This document shows, in pieces, positions 16,643 to 25,731 of a DNA stretch of 64,000 nucleotides. Source of the DNA: JBBIRW01 sp037441565 (GTDB lineage Bacteria > Desulfobacterota > JBBIRW01); the NCBI GenBank assembly GCA_037441565.1, contig JBBIRW010000003.1:62001-126000 (forward strand), in the 5' to 3' direction. Made by a program: the position numbers and the translations under genes. The notes under the pieces were generated by a model. That model made no database searches. It saw only the letters and a list, made by a program, of their open reading frames with translations, and was not told the DNA's origin. Numbering within the stretch: position 1 is the stretch's first letter; each line of letters begins with the position of its first letter.

Positions 16643-17630
16643 GTGAAATCCTTTCCAGCTCCTCTATTATATAGGAGAAATCATCAGGTAGTGGCGCTTC
16701 AAATTCCATATATTTCTTATAAAGGGGATGGACAAATCCCAGATTTGCTGCATGAAGGAGATGCCTCTTCACGGGAATCAGCAGATTTCTAACCCTATCA
16801 TCTTTTATATTCCTCACCATGCCTCCGCCATAGAGTAAATCTCCTATTAATGGATGTCTCATGTGGGAAAATTGAACCCTTATCTGATGCGTCCTTCCTG
16901 TTTCAGGAATAACCTCAAGAAGGGAGACACATCCATAATTCTTTATGACCCTGTAGGATAAAATTGCAAGCCTCGCTAACCCCCTGTAAGATAGAACATC
17001 CCTTATTACTGTCATCTTTTTCCTGTTCCTGAGGTCCCTCCCCATATAATTTTCTATCCTTCGCTCCTTCTCTTCCATGCTACCGAACACCAGTGCAATA
17101 TACCTTTTATAAACGCGGTGTTCACGAAACTGGTTACTTAAGTCCTGATGTATATTATCCCTTTTAGCAATAACAAGGAGTCCTGATGTATCCTTATCAA
17201 GTCTGTGAACTATCCCAGGTCTCAGTGAACCACCAACACCTGAGAGATCCCTGCAATGATGCAGGATTGCATTAACAAGGGTTCTATCCCTGTTTCCAGC
17301 ACCAGGATGCACAACAACGCCTGCATCCTTATTTATAACCAATATGAATTCATCTTCATATATTATCTTCAATGGGATGGGCTGAGGCTCAATATCTGTA
17401 GCTTGAGGCTCAGGGATGTTTATTTCGATTTTCTGACCTGTTTTGATCCTCGAGGATGCCTTACAGATCCTGCCCTCTAAAAGAACCCTTCCCTCCCCTA
17501 TTAATTTTTTGATAAATGTTCTGCTTAAGCCCTTTAATTCTCCTGCAATAAAGGAATCAATCCTCTTTCCCGATGCCTCTTCAGGAACTTTTAAATAATA
17601 GTTCTCCACACTTAAAAATATATATTTCAA
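16632..17630 (-). CDS. rluD: Ribosomal large subunit pseudouridine synthase D family
   Basis: Makes pseudouridines in 23S rRNA helix 69 or a related site. Residues about 20-80 form the S4 RNA-binding domain; the RluA-type catalytic domain follows, with HRLDKDTSG (142-150, catalytic Asp145) and GRTHQIRVQ. The start is uncertain. TTG at 17630 abuts the stop of the upstream small gene, and GTG at 17609 would give 325 residues; neither has a good Shine-Dalgarno. The exact target uridines cannot be assigned. Confidence 0.92.
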   Translation of the reverse strand: MKYIFLSVENYYLKVPEEASGKRIDSFIAGELKGLSRTFIKKLIGEGRVLLEGRICKASSRIKTGQKIEINIPEPQATDIEPQPIPLKIIYEDEFILVINKDAGVVVHPGAGNRDRTLVNAILHHCRDLSGVGGSLRPGIVHRLDKDTSGLLVIAKRDNIHQDLSNQFREHRVYKRYIALVFGSMEEKERRIENYMGRDLRNRKKMTVIRDVLSYRGLARLAILSYRVIKNYGCVSLLEVIPETGRTHQIRVQFSHMRHPLIGDLLYGGGMVRNIKDDRVRNLLIPVKRHLLHAANLGFVHPLYKKYMEFEAPLPDDFSYIIEELERISHGV

Positions 17631-17897
17631 CTACCATATACTGGATTTAATATTACCACACTGCTTTATCATCACATCCACAATGGCCTCTTCAAAGAAA
17701 TTGGTTCCTTCCAGTATTTCCGGAGAAACCTGATTTACATAGAACCTCTTCCCCTCCTCAAGCTCCTCCTTCAGAATCTCAAAGAGGTTATCATTCATTA
17801 TCCCCTCACGAACCTTTGCCTGATTATAAAGGGCAATATCCGAAACAATAGTCCTTGCCAATCTTCTTGCTGCTTCAGGGGTTGTTATCTGCCTCAT
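17631..17897 (-). CDS. Conserved small protein of unknown function
   Basis: An 88-residue soluble protein, predicted largely helical and charged. It contains ARRLARTIVSDIALYNQ (about residues 10-26), then an acidic helix with EGKRFYVNQVSPE. From memory, similar segments occur at the C-terminus of zinc-ribbon proteins in deltaproteobacteria; here it stands alone without cysteine pairs. GAGAGG upstream supports the ATG at 17897. It sits between ribF and rluD and its stop touches the rluD start. It is not RpoZ: the omega signature is absent. Function unknown. Confidence 0.78.
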   Translation of the reverse strand: MRQITTPEAARRLARTIVSDIALYNQAKVREGIMNDNLFEILKEELEEGKRFYVNQVSPEILEGTNFFEEAIVDVMIKQCGNIKSSIW

Positions 17898-17960
17898 AAC
17901 CAGACCTCTCGGTTAATTTTAATCAATTTTAAGAATTTTTAATAATAAAACAAATCCCTT

Positions 17961-18878
17961 TCAGGAAAGATTTTGCATTATAGACCTTGCCCTTTCGATA
18001 TCCCTGAGGATCTCCCCCTTCAGTTCATCCGCACTTCTGAATGAAACTATGTCCCTTAATCTTTCAATAAAGTATACCCTGAGTGTCTCACCGTATATAT
18101 CATCATTGAAATCCATTATGTGCACCTCCATTGATCTTTCATCAACTCCAAATGTAGGCTTTGCTCCAAAACTGAGAACGCCTGGATGTAAAGTTCCTTT
18201 TATCTCAACCCTGACAGCATATACACCATCCTTTAGCAACATATCCCCCCTTACTTCACAGTTTGCAGTTGGAATCCCTATCCTTCTCCCGAGACCGCTT
18301 CCCTTTATAACCTTTGTCTTCACAAAGAAATCCCTTCCCAGAAGGCAGGATGCCTCCCTCACCCTTCCCGCCCTGAGCAAACTCCTTATAAGGCTACTGC
18401 TTACCATCTTCCCATTGAGGATAACAGGATCCACTAATTCAACCTCAAATTGATAAGCTGATGAAAGGGTTTTCAAAAGAGAGATATCACCCCTCGCCCT
18501 GAAGCCAAATCTAAAATTAGGTCCAACAAAAAGTTTTTTTACCCTCAATATACCACATAGTATATTCTTAACAAAATCTTCTGGCTCTGTTTTTGAAAAT
18601 TCTGCACTAAAAAACTCACAAACCACATTGTCAAGACCAAAGTTCTCGAGGATTTCCATCTTCTCATCGAAGGGGGTGATGATAAAAAGTTCCTTCCCGG
18701 GGAAAAGGACCTTAACAGGATGAGGTTCAAATGTATAAAGAAGGGTCTGTATAGACATTCGATCCTTTTCTTTATTCATCAATTTTAGAATCTCCTGGTG
18801 TCCAAGGTGGATTCCGTCAAAATTTCCGATTGTAACAATGGTTTGACCGAACGCACCCATACAGCTTTTTGATCCCAT
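17961..18878 (-). CDS. ribF: Bifunctional riboflavin kinase / FAD synthetase
   Basis: Phosphorylates riboflavin to FMN and adenylates FMN to FAD. The N-terminal nucleotidyltransferase domain has TIGNFDGIHLGHQEIL; the C-terminal flavokinase domain has GRRIGIPTANCE and the FNDDIYGE region. About 305 residues, full length. The ATG at 18878 is preferred because GAGG stands 6 nt upstream; an in-frame ATG at 18890 would add four residues. It follows ktrA with a short gap. Confidence 0.95.
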   Translation of the reverse strand: MGSKSCMGAFGQTIVTIGNFDGIHLGHQEILKLMNKEKDRMSIQTLLYTFEPHPVKVLFPGKELFIITPFDEKMEILENFGLDNVVCEFFSAEFSKTEPEDFVKNILCGILRVKKLFVGPNFRFGFRARGDISLLKTLSSAYQFEVELVDPVILNGKMVSSSLIRSLLRAGRVREASCLLGRDFFVKTKVIKGSGLGRRIGIPTANCEVRGDMLLKDGVYAVRVEIKGTLHPGVLSFGAKPTFGVDERSMEVHIMDFNDDIYGETLRVYFIERLRDIVSFRSADELKGEILRDIERARSIMQNLS

Positions 18879-18899
18879 GAATATCCTCATAATTAATTT

Positions 18900-19556
18900 C
18901 TACTGTAGGGACTTTATCCTTTCAAGATCTTCGTCCCTTCCCATGATAATTAGAATGTCGCTTTCTTTAATCCTGTATTCAGGGGAAGGGACAAGCTGTA
19001 TCTCGTCTGGAACAAGTTGTCGTATGGCTATCAGTTGTATATTGTAACTCGTCCTTAATTTGAGTTGACTTATGGTCTTCCCTGCAAATGCCTTCGGCGC
19101 AGCAATCTCCCATATGCTGTAGCCGGGGGCAAGCGGAAGGTGATCGAAAATCCTCGGTGCATTGAGCATCTTAGCAACCCTCAATGCCATATCCCTCTCA
19201 GGAAATATAACCTCCGTTGCTCCGATCTTCTCAAGAATCTTTCCGTGATCCTCGGATGTTGCCTTAGCAACTATCTCCTTAACACCGATCTCTTTCAGAT
19301 AAAGTGTAATAAGAATACTTGCTTCCATATCCATTCCCGTGCTAACAATAGCAACATCCACATCCTTTGCGCCCAGATCAAGAAGCAGATCTTTATCCGT
19401 TGCGTCTGCAAAAATAGCCTGGGTTGAGTATTTCTGGATTTCCTGAATTATTTCCTGATCCTTATCTATCGCAATAACCTCGTTTCCATATTCAAAGAGT
19501 GCCTTAGCCATATAGAATCCGAACTTCCCGAGACCAATAATAAGAAACCTTCTCAT
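18900..19556 (-). CDS. ktrA: Potassium uptake regulator, KtrA/TrkA family
   Basis: Cytosolic RCK subunit that gates the Ktr potassium transporter. Residues about 1-125 are the Rossmann RCK_N domain with the nucleotide motif GLGKFG (8-13) and acidic residue in IAIDKD; residues about 135-218 are the RCK_C (TrkA_C) domain, a possible ligand-binding module. A single RCK unit of 218 residues fits KtrA rather than duplicated TrkA. It begins 3 bp after ktrB ends. Confidence 0.94.
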   Translation of the reverse strand: MRRFLIIGLGKFGFYMAKALFEYGNEVIAIDKDQEIIQEIQKYSTQAIFADATDKDLLLDLGAKDVDVAIVSTGMDMEASILITLYLKEIGVKEIVAKATSEDHGKILEKIGATEVIFPERDMALRVAKMLNAPRIFDHLPLAPGYSIWEIAAPKAFAGKTISQLKLRTSYNIQLIAIRQLVPDEIQLVPSPEYRIKESDILIIMGRDEDLERIKSLQ

Positions 19557-19559
19557 ACC

Positions 19560-20927
19560 TCACCCTACCATAACCTTTTCTTCAGAAAACCTGTATCTCC
19601 TCCGTGAGTCCCGAACACCCGAGGCAAGAACGATTGTCAGTGGTCCTATCCTTCCTATATACATCAGAAAAATTATGAGGCTTTTCCCTGCCCAGGTCAA
19701 CCCTGGAGTAATCCCCGTCGATAAACCAACAGTCCCGAAGGCAGAAAAACATTCGAAGAGTATCCTTACGAAATTTTCATTCCCTCCGCCCTCAACTATC
19801 ATAACAATCGGGAATACAAGGTTTATCATTAGAAATGAGGCAAGGAATACGGTAAGAGCCTTTACAACACCCTCCTGGGAAACCGTCCTGTTGAAGGCAA
19901 AAACATCCCTTATACCTTTCAGATGGGCCCTTATGAGAAAAAGCAGAACACCGGCTGTTGTTGTTTTTATCCCTCCACCTGTGGATCCAGGTGATGCCCC
20001 GATAAACATCAGACACATAAGTACGAACAGTGCTGCATTTGTTAGCTTTGATATTGGAAGGGTATTAAAACCTGCGGTTCTTGCCGTAACGGATTGAAAA
20101 AAGGAACAGAGCAGCTTCTCACGAAATGTCATTCCGTTTAATATGTGTTTATCCTCGATAAAAAGGATCAAAAATGTTCCCACTACGATAAGCAATCCTG
20201 TTATAAAGAGTGTAATCTTCGTGTGAAGTGATAAAGGCTCGTTTATCTTTTGCATTATAACCTTATCCTTGATCTCATGGAGCACAAGGAAACCAATTCC
20301 GCCGATAATAATAAGTGATGCAATTACTATATTTACAAAATAGTTGTCACGAAAATTTTCGAGACTGTTAGGGAATATCGAAAAGCCCGCATTGCAGAAT
20401 GCTGAAACAGCATGAAAAGCTGATAACCACAGGGCTTTTCTCATACCGAAGACTTTCCACCAGGAAAGATAAAGAAGTAAAAAGCCTGAAAACTCTATTG
20501 AAAATGTGAAGAGGATTATGGATTTAACGAGCCCGATGAGGTCCTTTCTCGGATAACCTGTGAATGTCTCCTGAATTATAACCCTCTCTTTAAAGGATAT
20601 TCTTCTTCCCATAAACAGAAAGAAGGCAGTTGAAAATGTCATGATACCGAGACCACCGATCTGAATAAGTAAAAGAATAATAAACTGTCCAAAGGGGGTG
20701 AAATATGATCCCGTATCAACAACAACAAGACCTGTTACACATATTGCTGATGTTGCAGTGAACAGGGCATCGATGAGCTCAATCCTTCCCTTTACTGTTG
20801 ACCATGGAAGCAAAAGGAGCAGTGTACCTATGATGATTGCCAATATGTAACTTACAATTATTATCCTGTGGGGTCTCACCCTCTTTCTCCTTAGCGCAGG
20901 ATTTCGTCGAGAAAACTCCTTCCCCAT
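19560..20927 (-). CDS. ktrB: Potassium uptake transporter, KtrB/TrkH family
   Basis: Membrane subunit of a Na- or H-coupled potassium uptake system. The 455-residue protein is strongly hydrophobic with about ten membrane helices and four filter loops; the selectivity-filter segments ATSAICVTGLVVVDTGSYF and SAFGTVGLSTGITP are recognisable, as is GASPGSTGGGIKTTT. It is translationally near ktrA (3 bp), confirming a KtrAB system. Its start lies inside the 3' end of deoB (37 bp overlap). Confidence 0.95.
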   Translation of the reverse strand: MGKEFSRRNPALRRKRVRPHRIIIVSYILAIIIGTLLLLLPWSTVKGRIELIDALFTATSAICVTGLVVVDTGSYFTPFGQFIILLLIQIGGLGIMTFSTAFFLFMGRRISFKERVIIQETFTGYPRKDLIGLVKSIILFTFSIEFSGFLLLYLSWWKVFGMRKALWLSAFHAVSAFCNAGFSIFPNSLENFRDNYFVNIVIASLIIIGGIGFLVLHEIKDKVIMQKINEPLSLHTKITLFITGLLIVVGTFLILFIEDKHILNGMTFREKLLCSFFQSVTARTAGFNTLPISKLTNAALFVLMCLMFIGASPGSTGGGIKTTTAGVLLFLIRAHLKGIRDVFAFNRTVSQEGVVKALTVFLASFLMINLVFPIVMIVEGGGNENFVRILFECFSAFGTVGLSTGITPGLTWAGKSLIIFLMYIGRIGPLTIVLASGVRDSRRRYRFSEEKVMVG

Positions 20928-22072
20928 TTACCCGGAGAAAGGGAGAAATCCTCACGAATTGTCTGGGCAATATCCGCAAAGGTCTCCCTTATCCCAAGGG
21001 AACCTGTTTTTGAAAAGGAAGGGCTATAAACAATAAGCGGGACATATTCCCTTGAGTGGTCTGTGCTGGGTGTTACAGGATCACAGCCATGGTCAGCAGT
21101 TATAAAAATAAGATCATCCCCTCTCAATCTCCCAAGCAACTCTGAAAGCATACTGTCCATATTTTCAAGCGCCCTTGCGTATCCAAAAGGGTCATTTCTG
21201 TGACCATAAAGCATATCGAAATCTATAAAATTTGCAAATATAAGTCCTTCTTCAACAATTTCCATGGCATACAGTAGTTTCTCCATCGTATCCCTGTTGT
21301 TTGTTGACTTCATCGATCGGGTGAGTCCCCTTCCTGCAAATATTTCACCTATCTTTCCAATGCCTATAACATCAAAGCCTGCTGCCTTAAGTTCATCGAT
21401 AACGGTCTCCTCGGGGGGTGGCATTGAGAAATCTCTCCTTCCCTCTGTTCTATAGAAATTCCCTTTTTCCCCTCTGAAGGGGCGCGCAATTACCCTTGCA
21501 ACCCTGTATCTGTTCAGTATATCCCTTGCCTTTCTGCATATCTCGTAGAGTTTCTCTGGTGGAACGACATCCTCATGGGCAGCAATTTGAAAAACACTAT
21601 CTGCAGATGTATATAAAATGAGCTTTCCACTCTTTATATGTTCTTCACCTAGCAATTTAACTATCTCTGTTCCAGAAGCCGCAAAATTTCCTATTATATC
21701 ATATCCAGTGATCTTCCTGAGTTGATCGATTATTTCCTCGGGAAATCCATTTGGAAAAAGTGCAAAAGGTTCCTTTGTAATAATACCTGCTATCTCCCAG
21801 TGACCGGTGGTAGTATCTTTACCTGATGATGCCTCTGACATCTTTCCATAAAAGGCCTCGGGATTTTCAACCTTCTTTATACCTGGCATCTCTTCTATCA
21901 GTCCAAGACCCATCCTTTCCAGACAGGGTATCTTTAAAGGACCTGCAACCATAGCCATGTTTTTTATCGTATTACTACCTTCATCCCCATAGTCCTTTGC
22001 ATCAGGGAGTTCTCCAATACCAAGGCCATCCAGGACAACTATTATGCATCGCGGAAAAGGGGGGTGTTTCAT
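20891..22072 (-). CDS. deoB: Phosphopentomutase
   Basis: Interconverts ribose/deoxyribose 1- and 5-phosphates in nucleoside salvage. It belongs to the alkaline-phosphatase superfamily: metal ligands appear in IIVVLDGLG, the serine/threonine nucleophile block SSGKDTTTGHWE and the C-terminal ITADHGCDP and STDHSREYVP. About 393 residues from the ATG at 22072; a TTG at 22114 would add 14 residues without family support. It appears to be the first gene of the deoB-ktrB-ktrA-ribF series. Confidence 0.95.
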   Translation of the reverse strand: MKHPPFPRCIIVVLDGLGIGELPDAKDYGDEGSNTIKNMAMVAGPLKIPCLERMGLGLIEEMPGIKKVENPEAFYGKMSEASSGKDTTTGHWEIAGIITKEPFALFPNGFPEEIIDQLRKITGYDIIGNFAASGTEIVKLLGEEHIKSGKLILYTSADSVFQIAAHEDVVPPEKLYEICRKARDILNRYRVARVIARPFRGEKGNFYRTEGRRDFSMPPPEETVIDELKAAGFDVIGIGKIGEIFAGRGLTRSMKSTNNRDTMEKLLYAMEIVEEGLIFANFIDFDMLYGHRNDPFGYARALENMDSMLSELLGRLRGDDLIFITADHGCDPVTPSTDHSREYVPLIVYSPSFSKTGSLGIRETFADIAQTIREDFSLSPGKWGRSFLDEILR

Positions 22073-22128
22073 ATCTGGATTAATAAAATTATCAGGGATC
22101 TGATGAAAACTCAAGGATATTTAGATTA

Positions 22129-22157
22129 TTTACAAATGGGTCTGACTGATTTAGATT
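22129..22157 (+). promoter_or_regulatory. Candidate promoter for lptFG
   Basis: TTTACA (22129-22134) and TAGATT (22152-22157) are separated by 17 bp on the plus strand, 5/6 and 4/6 matches. It lies about 35 bp before the lptF ATG, which has AAGGA 8 nt upstream. Confidence 0.42.
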
Positions 22158-22191
22158 TATTTTATTAGTAAAAACCTTAAGGAAGATCCTC

Positions 22192-23373
22192 ATGAAGATT
22201 GTAAGCAAGCAGATCTCCTCAGAAATTATAACATTATTCCTGATAACCCTCCTTATATCATCAATGCCAGTGATAATCCAGAGACTGTTCAAAATGATGG
22301 ATCTTGTTGTAAACAGGGGCATTTCGCTTTCGGAATTTGTAAAACTTATTATCCTGCTGCTTCCCTTTATCCTTTATCTTGTTATTCCATTCGCATTCCT
22401 TGTTGCAGTAACATTATGCTTCTCACGAATGCACCACGACAATGAGATAACTGTATTAAAGGCTGCAGGAATAGGTATTCATCAATTATTACAACCTGTT
22501 CTCACGATCGCTCTTATTGTTTCTTTATCTTCCATATTTCTTTCCATGTATCTTATTCCGCTGGCATCAGCATCTTTCAGGGGCGAGATCTCACAGATAT
22601 TTCGAGCTGGAATAGGCGCCGGGATAATGGAAAAGGTATTCAATGATAATTTTCCCGGAATGACAATCTATGTAAATCAAGTTTCAGGAAATTCTCAATT
22701 CAGGGATATATTCATCTATGACAGAAGAGATCCTTCAAAAGCATATATAATAGTGGCGAGGGATGGTGAGCTCCGATATGATATGACCAGCAACAGGGTG
22801 GAGCTTATCCTCCATCATGGCAGCCTTCATCAGATGGAAAAGGCTGTGGAGACCTATCATAATGCAATCTTCAAAACCTATCATTTAACGATGGATCTTG
22901 AGGGACTTATAAGTGAGAAATTCATGAAGAGGAGAAAGATAGAGATGTCACCTTATGAGCTTATTCAGAAAATAGGGAAGGAAGACACCAGTGCTGAGGA
23001 TACTTCATCATATATAATCGCCCTTTCATCCAAGGTATCGTATCCACTTTCATGCATTGTCTTTGCCATAATAGCAATCCCCCTTGGCGTTCAGGCGGGC
23101 AAAATTGGAAAATATTCAGGATTCATTTCAGGAATTGTAGTTTCTATAATCTACTATCTTTTATACACTGGATTCAATGGTGCTGCGGAGGGAGGGAAAT
23201 TCTCCCCCTATATAGCACCCTTCATGGCTAACATCATATTAGCAGTTATAGGTGTATATATGCTTGTTAAGGTATCAACTGAATCACAGTTCTACCCCCT
23301 GTATCTCATAGAATTAACCACATCCTTTATAAGGGAGAAGGCAGGCTCTTTTATTGGAGATGATGAAGGATGA
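22192..23373 (+). CDS. lptF: LPS export permease subunit LptF
   Basis: Inner-membrane half-permease of the LptB2FG transporter that extracts lipopolysaccharide and passes it to the Lpt bridge. The 393-residue protein has the YjgP/YjgQ layout: three N-terminal membrane helices, a periplasmic beta-jellyroll domain (about residues 130-260), and three C-terminal helices. FSRMHHDNEITVLKAAG is the conserved coupling-helix region. It overlaps lptG by 4 bp. The pair is on the opposite strand to, and 9 kb away from, lptCAB. Confidence 0.92.
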   Translation: MKIVSKQISSEIITLFLITLLISSMPVIIQRLFKMMDLVVNRGISLSEFVKLIILLLPFILYLVIPFAFLVAVTLCFSRMHHDNEITVLKAAGIGIHQLLQPVLTIALIVSLSSIFLSMYLIPLASASFRGEISQIFRAGIGAGIMEKVFNDNFPGMTIYVNQVSGNSQFRDIFIYDRRDPSKAYIIVARDGELRYDMTSNRVELILHHGSLHQMEKAVETYHNAIFKTYHLTMDLEGLISEKFMKRRKIEMSPYELIQKIGKEDTSAEDTSSYIIALSSKVSYPLSCIVFAIIAIPLGVQAGKIGKYSGFISGIVVSIIYYLLYTGFNGAAEGGKFSPYIAPFMANIILAVIGVYMLVKVSTESQFYPLYLIELTTSFIREKAGSFIGDDEG

Positions 23374-24446
23374 AGATACTTAGAAGATATGTGATAAATG
23401 ATTTTATGAGATTCTTCGCACTGACCTCCTCTGCACTAATTTTTCTTTATCTTGCCGTTGATTTCTTTGAAAACTTCGATGAATTCATAAAGTCTCGGGC
23501 AGCAGCCGGTGTCATTGGAAAATATTATTTCTATAAAATACCACTTATATTTATCCAGATCTCCCCCTTTTCAGCGCTTCTGTCTGTTGTCCTCACACTC
23601 GGGCTGCTTGCAAGATCCAATGAAATAACCGCTATCAAGGCTGCCGGGATAAATCCCGCAAAACTCATAGCACCCCTTCTTTCGACTACCTTTTTCCTAT
23701 GCATACTCAATTTCCTGATAAACGAGTCGGTTGTTCCTTTCACCTCAGAGAGGATGGAAACTATAAGGATTACAAAAATTGAAAAGAAACCTATAAAGGG
23801 AACATTTCAATCACATTCGCTATGGTATCTCGGGGAAAAATCCATATACCATATAAGACTGATCGACTTTGAAAGGAACATCCTGAAAGGGGTAACGATC
23901 TTCAAATTTGATGATAATTTTTCTCTTATTGAAAGGATTGATTCCAGCGAGACAGTGTGGAATGGAAAAGAATGGAAATTCACAAATGGTGTAATAAGAA
24001 AATTTACTGATAGCGAAATAAAAACCCTGTATTTTAAAGAGAAGAATATTCCTATTCCTGAAAATCCAGAGGATTTCAAGCTTACAAAGAAAAAACCTGA
24101 TGAACTGAATTTTCTTGAAATGAAGGAATATATCCGGAGGCTGGAGAGGGAGGGCTACGACGTAAGGAGATTAAGGGTTGATCTTTATTCAAAGACATCC
24201 ATACCCTTTTCAAGCTTTATCATGGCACTCCTTGGAATTACATTCTCCCTTGGGGTGAGAAAAAGGGGTGGTATTGCAAAGGCAGTATCCATGGCAGTAT
24301 TGTTAAGCGTTTGTTATTTCACCATATTTTCATTCACAATATCACTTGGAAGGGCAGGTCTTCTACCACCTGCGCTCTCAAGCTGGCTTACAAATATTAT
24401 CTTTGCTATCGGAGGGATTGTTTCCCTTAAATGGGTACAATACTAA
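23370..24446 (+). CDS. lptG: LPS export permease subunit LptG
   Basis: Second half-permease of LptB2FG. The 358-residue protein shows the same six-helix plus periplasmic-domain architecture; the coupling region reads ARSNEITAIKAAGINPAKL. The periplasmic domain spans about residues 125-255. It starts in an ATGA overlap with lptF and ends 3 bp from the convergent ahcY stop. LptF and LptG assignments rest on order and could in principle be exchanged. Confidence 0.92.
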   Translation: MKILRRYVINDFMRFFALTSSALIFLYLAVDFFENFDEFIKSRAAAGVIGKYYFYKIPLIFIQISPFSALLSVVLTLGLLARSNEITAIKAAGINPAKLIAPLLSTTFFLCILNFLINESVVPFTSERMETIRITKIEKKPIKGTFQSHSLWYLGEKSIYHIRLIDFERNILKGVTIFKFDDNFSLIERIDSSETVWNGKEWKFTNGVIRKFTDSEIKTLYFKEKNIPIPENPEDFKLTKKKPDELNFLEMKEYIRRLEREGYDVRRLRVDLYSKTSIPFSSFIMALLGITFSLGVRKRGGIAKAVSMAVLLSVCYFTIFSFTISLGRAGLLPPALSSWLTNIIFAIGGIVSLKWVQY

Positions 24447-24449
24447 TAC

Positions 24450-25706
24450 CTATGTACCCTTTTCCCATGATCTGAGATATATTTCCTGTTCCTCTGTTAA
24501 GGAATCGATCTTGATCTTCAATGATTTAAGTTTTAAATAGGCAACCTCCCTGTCTATCTCCGCAGGCACACGATACACCTTCCTGTCGAGTTTCTCCCCA
24601 TACTTTATAAGATATTCTACAGACAGGGCTTGATTGGCAAAACTCATATCCATTACGGATGGCGGATGACCCTCTGCAACAGCAAGATTGACAAGTCTTC
24701 CTTCGGCAAGAAGATTTATCCTCCTTCCATCTTCAAGTGTATACTCATCCACAAAATCCCTTATCCTCCTCTTACCCCTTGAGATCTTTTCAAGGGCCCT
24801 TACATCAACCTCTACATTGAAATGACCCGCATTACAAACAATGGCTCCATCCTTCATTGCCATAAAGTGCTCTTCCCTTATGACATTGATATTACCTGTT
24901 GCGGTACAAAAAATATCACCAATCGCGCATGCATCCACCATCCTCATAACCCTGAACCCATCCATAATAGCCTCAAGGGCCCTGAGAGGTTCAACCTCTG
25001 TTACAATAACATCAGCACCCATCCCCCTTGCCCTTGTTGCAATACCTCTTCCACACCATCCATATCCAGCAACAACAAACACACTTCCAGCAAAAAGCCT
25101 GTTTGTTGCCCTTATAATTCCATCTATTGTGCTCTGTCCTGTTCCGTATCTGTTATCAAATAGATGTTTTGTATCAGCATCATTGACAGCAATAATTGGG
25201 TACTGCAGAACACCCTTTTCAGCCATACTTCTTAATCTTATTACACCTGTAGTTGTTTCCTCAGTTCCTCCGATTACCTCTTTTATAAGCTCCATTCTTT
25301 CAGAATGAAGGGTTGAAACCAGATCAGCCCCATCATCCATAGTAATATGGGGTTTTGAATCGAGGACCTGATTTATATGAGCGTAGTATGTTTCATTATC
25401 TTCACCCTTTATTGCAAAAACAGGCACTCCAACTTCCTTGACAAGATAAGCAGCAACATCATCCTGCGTGCTCAAGGGATTTGAGGCACAGAGAAATACC
25501 TGAGCTCCACCTGATACTAACACCCTGACAAGATTTGCTGTTTCAGTTGTCACATGCAGACAGGCCCCGATTCTTATACCATTCAACGGCCTTTCCCTCT
25601 TAAATCTCTCCTCTATTTTTGCAAGTACAGACATCTGTTCCCTTGCCCATTCAACCCTGCCTCTGCCCTTCTCATATAAGCCTTCGTCCTTTATATGATA
25701 CTTCAC
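24450..25706 (-). CDS. ahcY: Adenosylhomocysteinase, archaeal/Thermotoga-like compact form
   Basis: Hydrolyses S-adenosylhomocysteine to adenosine and homocysteine, relieving inhibition of methyltransferases. NAD-binding GYGWCGRGIATRARG and the catalytic region DDGADLV...TEETTTGV are clear. The protein lacks the roughly 40-residue insert of eukaryotic-type enzymes and ends in SWEKGT without the C-terminal K-x-x-Y-R-Y tail, as in archaeal and Thermotoga homologues. Some of these prefer S-inosylhomocysteine. GTG at 25706 is chosen because AAAGGGG stands 6 nt upstream; an in-frame start at 25748 would overlap metK. Confidence 0.94.
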   Translation of the reverse strand: MKYHIKDEGLYEKGRGRVEWAREQMSVLAKIEERFKRERPLNGIRIGACLHVTTETANLVRVLVSGGAQVFLCASNPLSTQDDVAAYLVKEVGVPVFAIKGEDNETYYAHINQVLDSKPHITMDDGADLVSTLHSERMELIKEVIGGTEETTTGVIRLRSMAEKGVLQYPIIAVNDADTKHLFDNRYGTGQSTIDGIIRATNRLFAGSVFVVAGYGWCGRGIATRARGMGADVIVTEVEPLRALEAIMDGFRVMRMVDACAIGDIFCTATGNINVIREEHFMAMKDGAIVCNAGHFNVEVDVRALEKISRGKRRIRDFVDEYTLEDGRRINLLAEGRLVNLAVAEGHPPSVMDMSFANQALSVEYLIKYGEKLDRKVYRVPAEIDREVAYLKLKSLKIKIDSLTEEQEIYLRSWEKGT

Positions 25707-25731
25707 AATCAACCCCTTTCTGAAAGACTTA

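Noticed and set aside
17631..17897. RNA polymerase omega subunit (rpoZ), suggested by the small size and position
   Set aside because: The conserved omega motifs (for example the NRFELV-type N-terminus) are absent.
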